A model generated the notes under the pieces. That model was not told the DNA's origin. It was given only the letters and a program-made list of their open reading frames with translations, and ran no database searches. The translations under genes were made by a program, and so were the position numbers. Positions 8,600 to 16,823 of a stretch of DNA of 64,000 bases are shown here, in pieces. Origin of the DNA: Streptomyces sp. (GTDB lineage Bacteria; Actinomycetota; Actinomycetes; Streptomycetales; Streptomycetaceae); contig NZ_JAEKKT010000119.1 in the NCBI RefSeq assembly GCF_019510245.1, forward strand, positions 62,001 through 126,000. The letters are read 5' to 3'. Within the stretch, counting starts at the first letter, position 1. Each line of letters starts with the position of its first letter.

Positions 8600-9814
8600 G
8601 TGAGCACCGAAGCGTACGTGTACGACGCGATCCGCACCCCGCGCGGCCGCGGCAAGGCGAACGGCGCCCTGCACGGCACGAAGCCCATCGACCTCGTCGT
8701 CGGACTCATCCACGAGATCCGGGACCGTTTCCCCGGCCTCGACCCGGCCGCCATCGACGACGTCGTGCTCGGTGTCGTCGGCCCGGTCGGCGACCAGGGC
8801 TCCGACATCGCGCGGATCGCCGCGATCGCCGCCGGACTGCCGGACACGGTCGCCGGCGTCCAGGAGAACCGCTTCTGCGCCTCCGGCCTGGAGGCCGTCA
8901 ACATGGCCGCCGCCAAGGTCCGTTCGGGCTTCGAGGACCTGGTCCTCGCGGGCGGCGTCGAGTCCATGTCCCGGGTGCCGATGGCCTCGGACGGCGGCGC
9001 CTGGTTCAACGACCCGATGACCAACCTGGCGGTCAACTTCGTGCCGCAGGGCATCGGCGCCGACCTGATCGCCACCATCGAGGGCTTCTCCCGCCGGGAC
9101 GTCGACGAGTACGCGGCGCTGTCCCAGGAGCGCGCGGCGACGGCCGTCAAGGAGGGCCGCTTCGACCGCTCCGTGGTCCCCGTGAAGGACCGCGCGGGCC
9201 TCACCGTCCTCGACCACGACGAGCACCTGCGGCCCGGCACCACCGCCGACTCCCTCGCCAAGCTGAAGCCGTCCTTCGCCGACATCGGCGAACTGGGCGG
9301 TTTCGACGCGGTCGCCCTGCAGAAGTACCACTGGGTCGAGAAGATCGACCACGTCCACCACGCGGGCAACTCCTCCGGCATCGTCGACGGCGCCTCCCTG
9401 GTCGCCATCGGCTCGAAGGAGATCGGCGAGCGCTACGGCCTCACCCCGCGCGCCCGCATCGTCTCGGCCGCCGTGTCGGGCTCCGAGCCGACCATCATGC
9501 TCACCGGCCCCGCCCCCGCCACCCGCAAGGCCCTCGCCAAGGCCGGCCTCACCATCGACGACATCGACCTGGTCGAGATCAACGAGGCGTTCGCGGCGGT
9601 CGTCCTGCGCTTCGTGAAGGACATGGGTCTGTCCCTGGACAAGGTCAACGTCAACGGCGGCGCCATCGCACTCGGCCACCCCCTCGGCGCCACCGGCGCG
9701 ATGATCCTCGGCTCCCTCGTCGACGAACTGGAGCGGCAGGACAAGCGCTACGGCCTCGCCACCCTGTGCGTGGGCGGCGGCATGGGCATCGCCACCATCG
9801 TCGAGCGCGTCTGA
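8600..9814 (+). CDS. fadA: Acetyl-CoA C-acyltransferase (thiolase)
   Basis: 404 residues with all thiolase landmarks: the nucleophilic Cys near 93 in [14 protein letters not shown], the His of [14 protein letters not shown] near 360, and the base Cys near 390 in TLCVGGGMG. It performs the last step of the beta-oxidation cycle, releasing acetyl-CoA or propionyl-CoA. GTG 8600 with GAAAGG seven bases upstream is preferred over TTG 8585. It lies 50 bases after the F420 enzyme and 40 before the FadB-like gene, the usual FadA-FadB pairing. Confidence 0.92.
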   Translation: MSTEAYVYDAIRTPRGRGKANGALHGTKPIDLVVGLIHEIRDRFPGLDPAAIDDVVLGVVGPVGDQGSDIARIAAIAAGLPDTVAGVQENRFCASGLEAVNMAAAKVRSGFEDLVLAGGVESMSRVPMASDGGAWFNDPMTNLAVNFVPQGIGADLIATIEGFSRRDVDEYAALSQERAATAVKEGRFDRSVVPVKDRAGLTVLDHDEHLRPGTTADSLAKLKPSFADIGELGGFDAVALQKYHWVEKIDHVHHAGNSSGIVDGASLVAIGSKEIGERYGLTPRARIVSAAVSGSEPTIMLTGPAPATRKALAKAGLTIDDIDLVEINEAFAAVVLRFVKDMGLSLDKVNVNGGAIALGHPLGATGAMILGSLVDELERQDKRYGLATLCVGGGMGIATIVERV

Positions 9815-9854
9815 CATCCCCGCGGAACCAAGAGACCTCACGGAGACACGAGCC

Positions 9855-12032
9855 ATGACCGAGAGCACCACCATCCGCTGGGAACAGGACGACACCGGCG
9901 TCGTCACCCTCGTCCTGGACGACCCCGACCAGTCCGCCAACACCATGAACGCGGCCTTCGCCGAGTCCCTCGCCGCGGTCACCGACCGCCTGGAGGCCGA
10001 GCAGGACTCGATCCGGGGCGTCATCTTCACCTCCGCCAAGAAGACCTTCTTCGCCGGCGGCGACCTGCGCGACCTCATCCGGGTCACCCCGGAGACCGCC
10101 CAGGACCTCTTCGACGGCGGCCTCGCCGTCAAGCGCAACCTGCGCCGCATCGAGACCCTGGGCAAGCCGGTCGTCGCCGCCATCAACGGCGCGGCCCTCG
10201 GCGGCGGTTTCGAACTCACCCTCGCCTGCCACCACCGCGTCGCCCTCGACACCCCCGGCACCAGGATCGGCTGCCCCGAGGTCACCCTCGGCCTGCTCCC
10301 GGGCGGCGGCGGAGTCGTCCGCACGGTCCGCCTCCTCGGCATCGCCGACGCCCTGCTGAAGGTCCTCCTCCAGGGCACCCAGTACAACGCCCGCCGGGCC
10401 CAGGAGAACGGCCTGATCCACGAGGTCGCCGCCACCCCCGAGGAACTCCTCGCCAAGGCCCGCGCGTTCATCGACGCCAACCCCGAGTCGCAGCAGCCCT
10501 GGGACAAGCCGGGCTACAAGATCCCCGGCGGCACGCCCGCCAACCCCAAGTTCGCCGCCAATCTGCCCGCTTTCCCGGCCAGCCTGCGCAAGCAGACCAA
10601 CAACGCCCCCTACCCGGCGCCGCGCCGCATCCTCGCCGCCGCCGTCGAGGGCAGCCAGGTCGACTTCGAGACCGCCCAGGTCATCGAGGCACGCTACTTC
10701 GTGGAGCTGGCCGCCGGGCAGACCTCGAAGAACATGATCCAGGCGTTCTTCTTCGACCTCCAGGCCGTCAACTCCGGCGCCAACCGGCCGCAGGGCATCG
10801 AGCCCCGCAAGGTCACCAGGGTCGCCGTCCTCGGCGCGGGCATGATGGGCGCCGGTATCGCCTACGCGTGCGCCCGCGCGGGCATCGACGTCGTCCTCAA
10901 GGACGTGTCGGCGGAGGCCGCCCTCAAGGGCAAGGGCTACTCCGAGAAGCTCTGCGCCAAGGCCGTCGCCAAGGGCCGTACCAGCCAGGAGAAGGCGGAC
11001 GCGCTGCTCGCCCGGATCACGCCCACCGCCGACCCGCAGGACCTGGCCGGCTGCGACGCGGTCATCGAGGCCGTCTTCGAGGACACCGCACTCAAGCACA
11101 AGGTCTTCCAGGAGATCGAGTCCGTCGTCGCCCCCGACGCGCTGCTCTGCTCCAACACCTCCACGCTCCCGATCACCGCCCTCGCCGAGGGCGTCGAGCG
11201 CCAGGCCGACTTCATCGGCCTGCACTTCTTCTCGCCCGTCGACAAGATGCCGCTCGTCGAGATCATCAAGGGCGAGCGGACCGGCGACGAGGCCCTGGCC
11301 CGTGCCTTCGACCTGGTCCGGCAGATCAACAAGACGCCGATCGTCGTCAACGACTCCCGCGGCTTCTTCACCTCCCGCGTCATCGGCCACTTCATCAACG
11401 AGGGCGTCGCCATGGTCGGCGAGGGCATCGAGCCCGCCTCGGTCGAGCAGGCGGCGGCCCAGGCCGGCTACCCGGCCAAGGTGCTCTCCCTGATGGACGA
11501 GCTCACCCTCACCCTGCCGCAGAAGATCCGCCGCGAGTCGAAACTGGCCGTCGAGGAGGCCGGCGGCACCTGGACCGTGCATCCCGCCGAGGCGGTCATC
11601 GACCGCATGGTCGACGAGTTCGGCCGCCCCGGCCGCAGCGGGGGAGCGGGCTTCTACGACTACGCCGAGGACGGCAGCAGGGCCGCGCTCTGGCCCGGTC
11701 TGCGCGAGCACTTCACCAGGCCCGGCCACGAGATCCCGTTCCGGGACATGCAGGAGCGCATGCTCTTCGCCGAGGCCCTCGACACCGTCCGCCTCGTGGA
11801 GGAGGGCGTCCTCACCTCGGTCGCGGACGCCAACATCGGCTCGCTCTTCGGCATCGGCTTCCCGGGCTGGACCGGCGGCGTCCTGCAGTACATCAACGGC
11901 TACGAGGGAGGCCTGCCCGGCTTCGTGGCACGCGCGCGTGAACTCGCCGAGACCTACGGCGAGCGGTTCACCCCGCCCGCGCTGCTGGTCGAGAAGGCGG
12001 AGAAGGGGGAGACCTTCACGGACGGCCGCTGA
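9855..12032 (+). CDS. fadB: FadB-like bifunctional enoyl-CoA hydratase / 3-hydroxyacyl-CoA dehydrogenase
   Basis: 725 residues. Residues 1-190 are a crotonase domain (oxyanion-hole segments FFAGGDLRDL and NGAALGGGFELTLACH; CPEVTLGLLPGGGG). A Rossmann fold follows near 325 (VAVLGAGMMGAGIAYACARAG) with the dehydrogenase signature FIGLHFFSPVDKMPLVEII and a C-terminal dimerisation region ending in FGIGFPGWTGG. It hydrates 2-enoyl-CoA and oxidises the 3-hydroxyacyl-CoA with NAD, feeding the thiolase upstream. GGAG precedes the ATG. Length and order equal those of other actinobacterial FadB proteins. Confidence 0.93.
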   Translation: MTESTTIRWEQDDTGVVTLVLDDPDQSANTMNAAFAESLAAVTDRLEAEQDSIRGVIFTSAKKTFFAGGDLRDLIRVTPETAQDLFDGGLAVKRNLRRIETLGKPVVAAINGAALGGGFELTLACHHRVALDTPGTRIGCPEVTLGLLPGGGGVVRTVRLLGIADALLKVLLQGTQYNARRAQENGLIHEVAATPEELLAKARAFIDANPESQQPWDKPGYKIPGGTPANPKFAANLPAFPASLRKQTNNAPYPAPRRILAAAVEGSQVDFETAQVIEARYFVELAAGQTSKNMIQAFFFDLQAVNSGANRPQGIEPRKVTRVAVLGAGMMGAGIAYACARAGIDVVLKDVSAEAALKGKGYSEKLCAKAVAKGRTSQEKADALLARITPTADPQDLAGCDAVIEAVFEDTALKHKVFQEIESVVAPDALLCSNTSTLPITALAEGVERQADFIGLHFFSPVDKMPLVEIIKGERTGDEALARAFDLVRQINKTPIVVNDSRGFFTSRVIGHFINEGVAMVGEGIEPASVEQAAAQAGYPAKVLSLMDELTLTLPQKIRRESKLAVEEAGGTWTVHPAEAVIDRMVDEFGRPGRSGGAGFYDYAEDGSRAALWPGLREHFTRPGHEIPFRDMQERMLFAEALDTVRLVEEGVLTSVADANIGSLFGIGFPGWTGGVLQYINGYEGGLPGFVARARELAETYGERFTPPALLVEKAEKGETFTDGR

Positions 12033-12068
12033 GCCGCCGCCGAGCCGGGTGCGCGCAGCGGATCCTCC

Positions 12069-12776
12069 TCAGGAGCCGTCGAGCCACTGGTGCACCTCCG
12101 CGCTGAGCGACCGCTGGAAGGTGGTCAGCAGCGCCTGGACCACCAGCGGCTGCATGTGCGCGGACAGCGACTTCACGTCCGCCTCGGTCCGCTCCGCCAC
12201 CTCGGCCCGGAACAGCAGGGACAACTCGTGCGCGGCCGCCCGCGCGTGCTCGGTCAGGACCGTGCGCGCGGCCAGGATCGCCTTCTCGGACAGCGGTACG
12301 TCGAGGAGCTGCACGGCGAGCCGGAGCAGGCCGGGGTCGATGCGGTAGCCGTCCCCGTCGGGCCGTACGACGTCCATGGCGACGAGCCGCTCGACGTCCT
12401 CCTCGTCCAGCGGCCGCCCGGCCCGCCGCCGCAGCTCCCGGGCCGTCACGGTCTCCTCGGCGTCCGGGGCCCAGGAGGCCACCACGGCCCGGTGGATGGC
12501 CAGGTCGTGGTGGCTGAGGCCGGGCGGCAGCTGCCGCAGGTAGCGCTCGATCGCCGCCAGCGTCATGCCCTGGTGCTGCAACTCCTCGATCAGCGCCAGC
12601 CGGGCCAGGTGGTCGCGCCCGTAGTGGCCCACCCGGCGCGGACCGATCACCGGCGGCGGGAGCAGCCCTTTGGTGCCGTAGAAGCGGACCGTGCGGACCG
12701 TGGTGCCGGCCCGCGCGGCCAGCTCGTCGATGGTGAGCGCCGGCTCCCCGGAGTCGCCCTCGGTGTCGGTCGTCAT
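12069..12776 (-). CDS. MerR family transcriptional regulator
   Basis: 235 residues. The winged helix near residues 13-80 (LTIDELAARAGTTVRTVRFYGTKGLLPPP, then GRRVGHYGRDHLARLALI-like text) is the MerR DNA-binding domain, with FYGTKGLLPPP replacing the usual YYxxxGLLPP. The C-terminal 150 residues are mostly helical and have no metal-binding Cys, so an organic ligand or acyl-CoA is more likely than a metal. ATG 12776 sits six bases after GATACT, suggesting a leaderless message. The gene is tail-to-tail with the fadAB-like operon and close to its 3' end, so control of fatty acid use is a fair guess, not shown. Confidence 0.85.
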   Translation of the reverse strand: MTTDTEGDSGEPALTIDELAARAGTTVRTVRFYGTKGLLPPPVIGPRRVGHYGRDHLARLALIEELQHQGMTLAAIERYLRQLPPGLSHHDLAIHRAVVASWAPDAEETVTARELRRRAGRPLDEEDVERLVAMDVVRPDGDGYRIDPGLLRLAVQLLDVPLSEKAILAARTVLTEHARAAAHELSLLFRAEVAERTEADVKSLSAHMQPLVVQALLTTFQRSLSAEVHQWLDGS

Positions 12777-12782
12777 GTGCAG

Positions 12783-12812
12783 CAGTATCGCTGTCACACC
12801 GGCACTGTGACA
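12783..12812 (-). promoter_or_regulatory. Leaderless promoter with inverted-repeat operator of the MerR gene
   Basis: TGTCACA (12792-12798) and TGTGACA (12806-12812) form a perfect inverted repeat with a 7-base spacer. On the minus strand it lies directly upstream of GATACT, which precedes the ATG by about seven bases. TGTCAC to ATACTG spacing is 18 bases. MerR proteins bind between -35 and -10 of their target promoters, so autoregulation is likely. Confidence 0.55.
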
Positions 12813-13029
12813 CCGGGCGCTCCTCGCGGAGAGTTCTCCTGATGTTCATCTTTGAGTCGAGGTCATGACCTTGTGAGAAGTTCCGCTCTGTGATCCACGT
12901 CATCGCATACGCCCTGCTCACCGAGGGAAGGTGGGGCCTTGGTCTGTGCCCACCACCGAGCGCGCCGACCGACTCCGTCCGGACACCCGAGCGCGACCCG
13001 CTCGGGCGCACCAGAGAGTGGAACCACCT

Positions 13030-14499
13030 GTGAGCAAGGACGCCGTGGACACGGCACAGGCTGCCGCCACCCGGACCGACGTGGCCCAGACGCCTGCGGA
13101 CGCGGGCGACGCCGGCTACAGCAAGGACCTCAAGGCGCGCCACGTCAACATGATCGCCATCGGCGGCGCGATCGGCACCGGCCTCTTCCTGGGCGCCGGC
13201 GGCCGCCTCCACAACGCGGGCCCGGCCCTCGCCCTCGCCTACCTGGTCTGCGGGATCTTCGCCTTCTTCGTGGTCCGCGCCCTCGGCGAGCTGGTCCTCT
13301 ACCGCCCCTCCTCCGGTTCCTTCGTGTCGTACGCGCGCGAGTTCCTGGGTGAGAAGGGCGCGTACGTCGCCGGCTGGATGTACTTCCTGAACTGGTCGAC
13401 CACCGGTATCGCCGACATCACCGCGATCGCGCTCTACACCCACTACTGGAGCATGTTCACGAGCATCCCCCAGTGGACGCTCGCGCTGATCGCCCTCGCC
13501 GTCGTCCTGGCGGTCAACCTGATCTCGGTGAAGATCTTCGGCGAGATGGAGTTCTGGTTCGCGATCATCAAGGTCGCCACCCTGGTCGGCTTCATGCTGA
13601 TCGGCATCTTCCTGCTCGCCACCCAGCACCAGGTCGACGGCCAGACCCCGGGCCTGAGCGCCATCGGCGACCACGGCGGGATCTTCCCGCACGGCCTGAT
13701 GCCGGTCGTCCTCGTCATGCAGGGCGTGATCTTCGCGTACGCGGCCCTGGAGCTGGTCGGCGTAGCGGCGGGCGAGACCGCCGAACCGGAGAAGGTCGTC
13801 CCGCGCGCGGTGAACTCGATCATGTGGCGCGTCGGCCTCTTCTACGTCGGCTCCGTCGTCCTGCTCGCCCTGCTCCTCCCCGGCTCGGTGTACTCCGCCG
13901 ACGAGAGCCCCTTCGTCACCGTCCTCTCCAAGATCGGCGTCTCGGGCGCCGGCGACGTGATGAACCTGGTGGTCCTCACCGCGGCGATGTCCTCCCTCAA
14001 CTCCGGCCTCTACTCCACGGGCCGCATCCTGCGTTCCATGGCGGTGGCCGGCTCGGCCCCGAAGTTCACGGCCCGCATGAACCGCAGCCAGGTGCCCTAC
14101 GGCGGCATCCTGCTGACCTGCGCGGTCTGCGTGCTCGGCGTCGGCCTGAACTACCTGGTGCCCAGCCAGGCCTTCGAGATCGTGCTGAACGTCGCCTCCC
14201 TCGGCATCATCAGCACCTGGGTGATCATCATGCTCTGCCACCTGGTCTTCGTCCGCCGCGCGAAGGCGGGCCTGGTCGACCGCCCGGCGTTCCGCCTGCG
14301 CTTCAGCCCGGCGACCGAGATCGCCACGATCGTCTTCCTGCTGGTCTGCCTCGGCATGATGTGGAAAGACCCCGAGGTCGGCCGCAAGACCCTCCTGCTC
14401 ATCCCGGTGATCGCCGCCCTGCTGGTGGCCGGCTGGTTCGGCGTCCGCCGCCGGGTCTCCCAGGCGGCCGACAAGGAGCTGTCACAGCTCGGGAAGTAA
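13030..14499 (+). CDS. Amino acid permease of the APC family (asparagine permease-like)
   Basis: 489 residues, about 12 membrane helices. The first helix carries the APC signature [18 protein letters not shown], followed by [25 protein letters not shown] and [38 protein letters not shown] in the loop after helix 6 is typical of AnsP/GabP-type proton symporters. A 37-residue hydrophilic N-terminus contains no signal. GTG 13030 follows AGAGAGTGG; an in-frame start at 12931 has no Shine-Dalgarno. Likely substrate asparagine or another neutral amino acid, by overall similarity to AnsP. Probably monocistronic. Confidence 0.88.
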   Translation: MSKDAVDTAQAAATRTDVAQTPADAGDAGYSKDLKARHVNMIAIGGAIGTGLFLGAGGRLHNAGPALALAYLVCGIFAFFVVRALGELVLYRPSSGSFVSYAREFLGEKGAYVAGWMYFLNWSTTGIADITAIALYTHYWSMFTSIPQWTLALIALAVVLAVNLISVKIFGEMEFWFAIIKVATLVGFMLIGIFLLATQHQVDGQTPGLSAIGDHGGIFPHGLMPVVLVMQGVIFAYAALELVGVAAGETAEPEKVVPRAVNSIMWRVGLFYVGSVVLLALLLPGSVYSADESPFVTVLSKIGVSGAGDVMNLVVLTAAMSSLNSGLYSTGRILRSMAVAGSAPKFTARMNRSQVPYGGILLTCAVCVLGVGLNYLVPSQAFEIVLNVASLGIISTWVIIMLCHLVFVRRAKAGLVDRPAFRLRFSPATEIATIVFLLVCLGMMWKDPEVGRKTLLLIPVIAALLVAGWFGVRRRVSQAADKELSQLGK

Positions 14500-14512
14500 C
14501 AGCTCGGAGCCA

Positions 14513-14535
14513 TTGTCAGTGGCATCGCCTACGGT
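14513..14535 (+). promoter_or_regulatory. RecA-independent DNA-damage promoter (RecA-NDp / PafBC type)
   Basis: TTGTCAGTGGC (14513-14523), six bases, then TACGGT (14530-14535) match the RecA-NDp consensus TTGTCAGTGGC-N6-TAGGGT known from mycobacteria and Streptomyces. Transcription would start at or next to ATG 14542, so the macrodomain mRNA should be leaderless. Confidence 0.8.
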
Positions 14536-14541
14536 GGCGTC

Positions 14542-15033
14542 ATGGGGGAGATCACATACCACCGGGGCGACGCCACCACACCGTCGGGCAAGGGCGTCAA
14601 GGTCATCGCCCACGTCTGCAACGACCTCGGGGGCTGGGGAAAGGGCTTCGTCCTGGCGCTCTCCCGCCGCTGGCCGGAGCCGGAGAAGGCGTACCGCGCC
14701 TGGCACCGCGACCGCGCGAACAACGACTTCGCCCTGGGCGCGGTCCAGCTGGTCCGCGTCGAGCGCTACATCTGGGTGGCCAACATGATCGGCCAACGCG
14801 GCACCAGAACCGGCAGCAAGGGCGTCCCGGTCCGCTACGAGGCGATCGACACGGCCCTGGCCAAGCTCGCCGGCGAGGCGACCGAACGCGGCGCGTCCGT
14901 ACACATGCCCCGCATCGGCTGCGGCCTGGCCGGCGGAAAATGGTCCCGGATCGAGCCGCTGATAAACGAGCGGCTGGTGGCCCGCCGGATCCCGGTCACC
15001 GTGTACGACTACGGCGACGAAGCGCCCCGATAG
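14542..15033 (+). CDS. Macrodomain protein (ADP-ribose hydrolase type)
   Basis: 163 residues, a single macrodomain that binds ADP-ribose and may remove it from proteins or act on ADP-ribose 1''-phosphate. Family positions seen: ITYHRGDATTP at the start, VIAHVCNDLGGWGKGFVLALSRRWPEPEKAYR (diphosphate loop), LGAVQLVRV, and MPRIGCGLAGGKW near residue 127. From memory it corresponds to SCO6735 of S. coelicolor, whose loss raises antibiotic production and which is induced by DNA damage; this window shows a matching promoter. The stop lies inside an 8-base hairpin (AGCGCCCC/GGGGCGCT). Confidence 0.9.
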   Translation: MGEITYHRGDATTPSGKGVKVIAHVCNDLGGWGKGFVLALSRRWPEPEKAYRAWHRDRANNDFALGAVQLVRVERYIWVANMIGQRGTRTGSKGVPVRYEAIDTALAKLAGEATERGASVHMPRIGCGLAGGKWSRIEPLINERLVARRIPVTVYDYGDEAPR

Positions 15034-15110
15034 GGGCGCTGGGGGTCCCCCCGGCCGAAGGCTGGGGGAGGAACTGCGCGACCGGCCATCACCGGCCCGC
15101 AGCCCCCCAC
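15021..15110 (+). repeat. Dispersed Streptomyces intergenic repeat with a nested palindromic element
   Basis: The hairpin AGCGCCCC-GATA-GGGGCGCT (15021-15040) carries the macrodomain stop. Next come a palindromic unit at 15039-15070 (CTGGGGGTCCCCCC...GGCTGGGGGAG) and then GAACTGCGCGACC (15071-15083) and CGCAG. Compared with the copy at 23295, which reads GGGGCGCGGGGAACTGCGCGACC without a break, the palindromic unit looks inserted into the larger repeat. Confidence 0.65.
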
Positions 15111-15130
15111 CCACCGCACCCGGCACCTGC

Positions 15131-16600
15131 TCAGTGCACGTCGTTCGTAGCCTCGATCCGCTTCCACGACTTCGGCTGGACCGGAGCCACCGCCGCCCTG
15201 AACGCAGGCGCCGTCGGCTTGCTCGGCTGGAACAGCCACGCGTCGAACAACCCCGACAGCGACTTCCCCGACACCTTCTCCGCATACGCCTCGAAGTCGG
15301 CCACGGACGCGTTCCCGTACGCGTGCTCCCTCGGCCACCCCTTCAGAATCGCGAAGAACGCGTCGTCCCCGACCGCGTTCCGCAACGCCTGGACCGCCAG
15401 CGCCCCCCGGTCGTAGACAGCGATGTCGAACTGGTCGTCGGGCCCGGGATCCCCCGGCTTCACCGTCCAGAACGCGTCGTCGGCCGGATGCGACGCGTAC
15501 ACGTAGTCGGCGAGCTCCTGCGTCGTGCCCTCGCCCTCGTGCTCGGACCACAGCCACTGTGCATAGCGGGCGAACCCCTCGTTGAGCCAGATGTCCTTCC
15601 AGCCCTTGAGGGAGACGTCGTCGCCGTACCACTGGTGCGCCAGCTCGTGGACGACCACGGAGGTGTTGGCGCCGTTCGCGAACTGCCTGGGGCTGTAGTA
15701 CACACGGGTCTGCGTCTCCAGCGCGTACCCGGTGGTGGTGTTCGGCACGTACCCGCCGGCCGAACTGAAGGGATACGGCCCGAAGTAGCCGGAGAGCCAG
15801 TCGACGAGCTCCCCGGTGCGCTCCACACTCGCCCGGGCCGCCCCGTCGTTGTCGCCGAGGTCCTTGCTGTAGGCGTTGACGACCGGCACGCCGCCCTCGG
15901 AAGTGCTCGTCGTGATGTCGAACTTCCCGACCGCCAGAGTCGTCAGATAGGTCGCCTGCGGCTTGTTCTGCCGCCAGTTGTACCGGGTCCAGCCGCGCTG
16001 CGAACTCGTCGACTGGAGCAGGCCGTTGGAGATGACCTGGGTGCCGTCGGGGACGGCCACCGACACGTCGTAGGTCGCCTTGTCCAGCGGGTGGTCGTTG
16101 CTCGGGTACCACCACCACGCGGCCTCGGGCTCGTCGGCCGCGACCGCCCCGTCCGGCGTGCGGTGCCACGTGTCGAAGCCGTACGCGCTCTTGGTCGACG
16201 GCACCCCGCTGTAGCGGACGACGACCGTGACCTGCGTGCCCTTCGCCAGCGGCGACTTGGGCGTGACGACCAGCTCGTGCTGACCGGAGGCGGCGAAGCC
16301 CGCCTTCACCCCGTTGACCCGCACCTCGCTCACGTCCAGCAGGAAGTCCAGGTCGAAGCTGGACAGGTCCTGCGTGGTGCGCGCCAGGATCGTCGCCGTG
16401 CCGGCCAGCTCGTCGGTGGCCGGCTGGTACTGCAACCGGAGGTCGTAGTGGGAGACGTCGTAACCGCCGTTGCCGTAGTACGGGTAGTAGGGGTCGCCGA
16501 TGCCCGGCGCGCCGGGGCTGTAACTCGCGGCCGATGCCGGGATCGCCAGCAGCAGGGAGGCCGCCGCGAGGGCGCCCGGCGCGAGGATTCTGCGGTGCAC
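15131..16600 (-). CDS. Secreted M1 family metallopeptidase
   Basis: 489 residues. Signal peptide: HRR followed by a hydrophobic run and IPASA/AS near residue 25. A zinc site HELAHQW near residue 317 is followed 18 residues later by the third ligand in NEGFARYAQ, the gluzincin HExxH-x18-E pattern; the Tyr of the transition-state pocket is plausibly in AVYDRGALAV. Only the beta-sandwich and catalytic domains are present, so it is about half the size of PepN-type enzymes and resembles secreted Streptomyces aminopeptidases. Start GTG 16600 has GGAG eight bases upstream. It probably trims extracellular peptides; it diverges from another secreted peptidase. Confidence 0.92.
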   Translation of the reverse strand: MHRRILAPGALAAASLLLAIPASAASYSPGAPGIGDPYYPYYGNGGYDVSHYDLRLQYQPATDELAGTATILARTTQDLSSFDLDFLLDVSEVRVNGVKAGFAASGQHELVVTPKSPLAKGTQVTVVVRYSGVPSTKSAYGFDTWHRTPDGAVAADEPEAAWWWYPSNDHPLDKATYDVSVAVPDGTQVISNGLLQSTSSQRGWTRYNWRQNKPQATYLTTLAVGKFDITTSTSEGGVPVVNAYSKDLGDNDGAARASVERTGELVDWLSGYFGPYPFSSAGGYVPNTTTGYALETQTRVYYSPRQFANGANTSVVVHELAHQWYGDDVSLKGWKDIWLNEGFARYAQWLWSEHEGEGTTQELADYVYASHPADDAFWTVKPGDPGPDDQFDIAVYDRGALAVQALRNAVGDDAFFAILKGWPREHAYGNASVADFEAYAEKVSGKSLSGLFDAWLFQPSKPTAPAFRAAVAPVQPKSWKRIEATNDVH

Positions 16601-16823
16601 GAGAACTCCAGATCGGTAGGGGGCCGAAGCGCGTCCGCCACACCGCGGCGGGCCGCGCCAAGTCGATGGAGCACGAAACTGTCCGGAGCCTATTCAGTCC
16701 CTGTGCCCCCCGGCCTGTCCATGGCACCTCCTGTCACACGATCGCCATTCGGCCGCAATCAGTCCTGACGATCCCCCAGATGCCCCCTTCTGCACAGGAG
16801 TTGACCGGGGTAGCGTCCGCCGC

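Noticed and set aside
8592..8602. RecA-NDp-like TTGTCAGTG at the thiolase start
   Set aside because: No TAnnnT follows at the right distance and the GTG of the gene lies inside the match.
7147..12032. Long minus-strand ORFs (up to about 750 codons) opposite the beta-oxidation operon
   Set aside because: The plus strand encodes four recognisable enzymes with correct motifs; the antisense frames have none.
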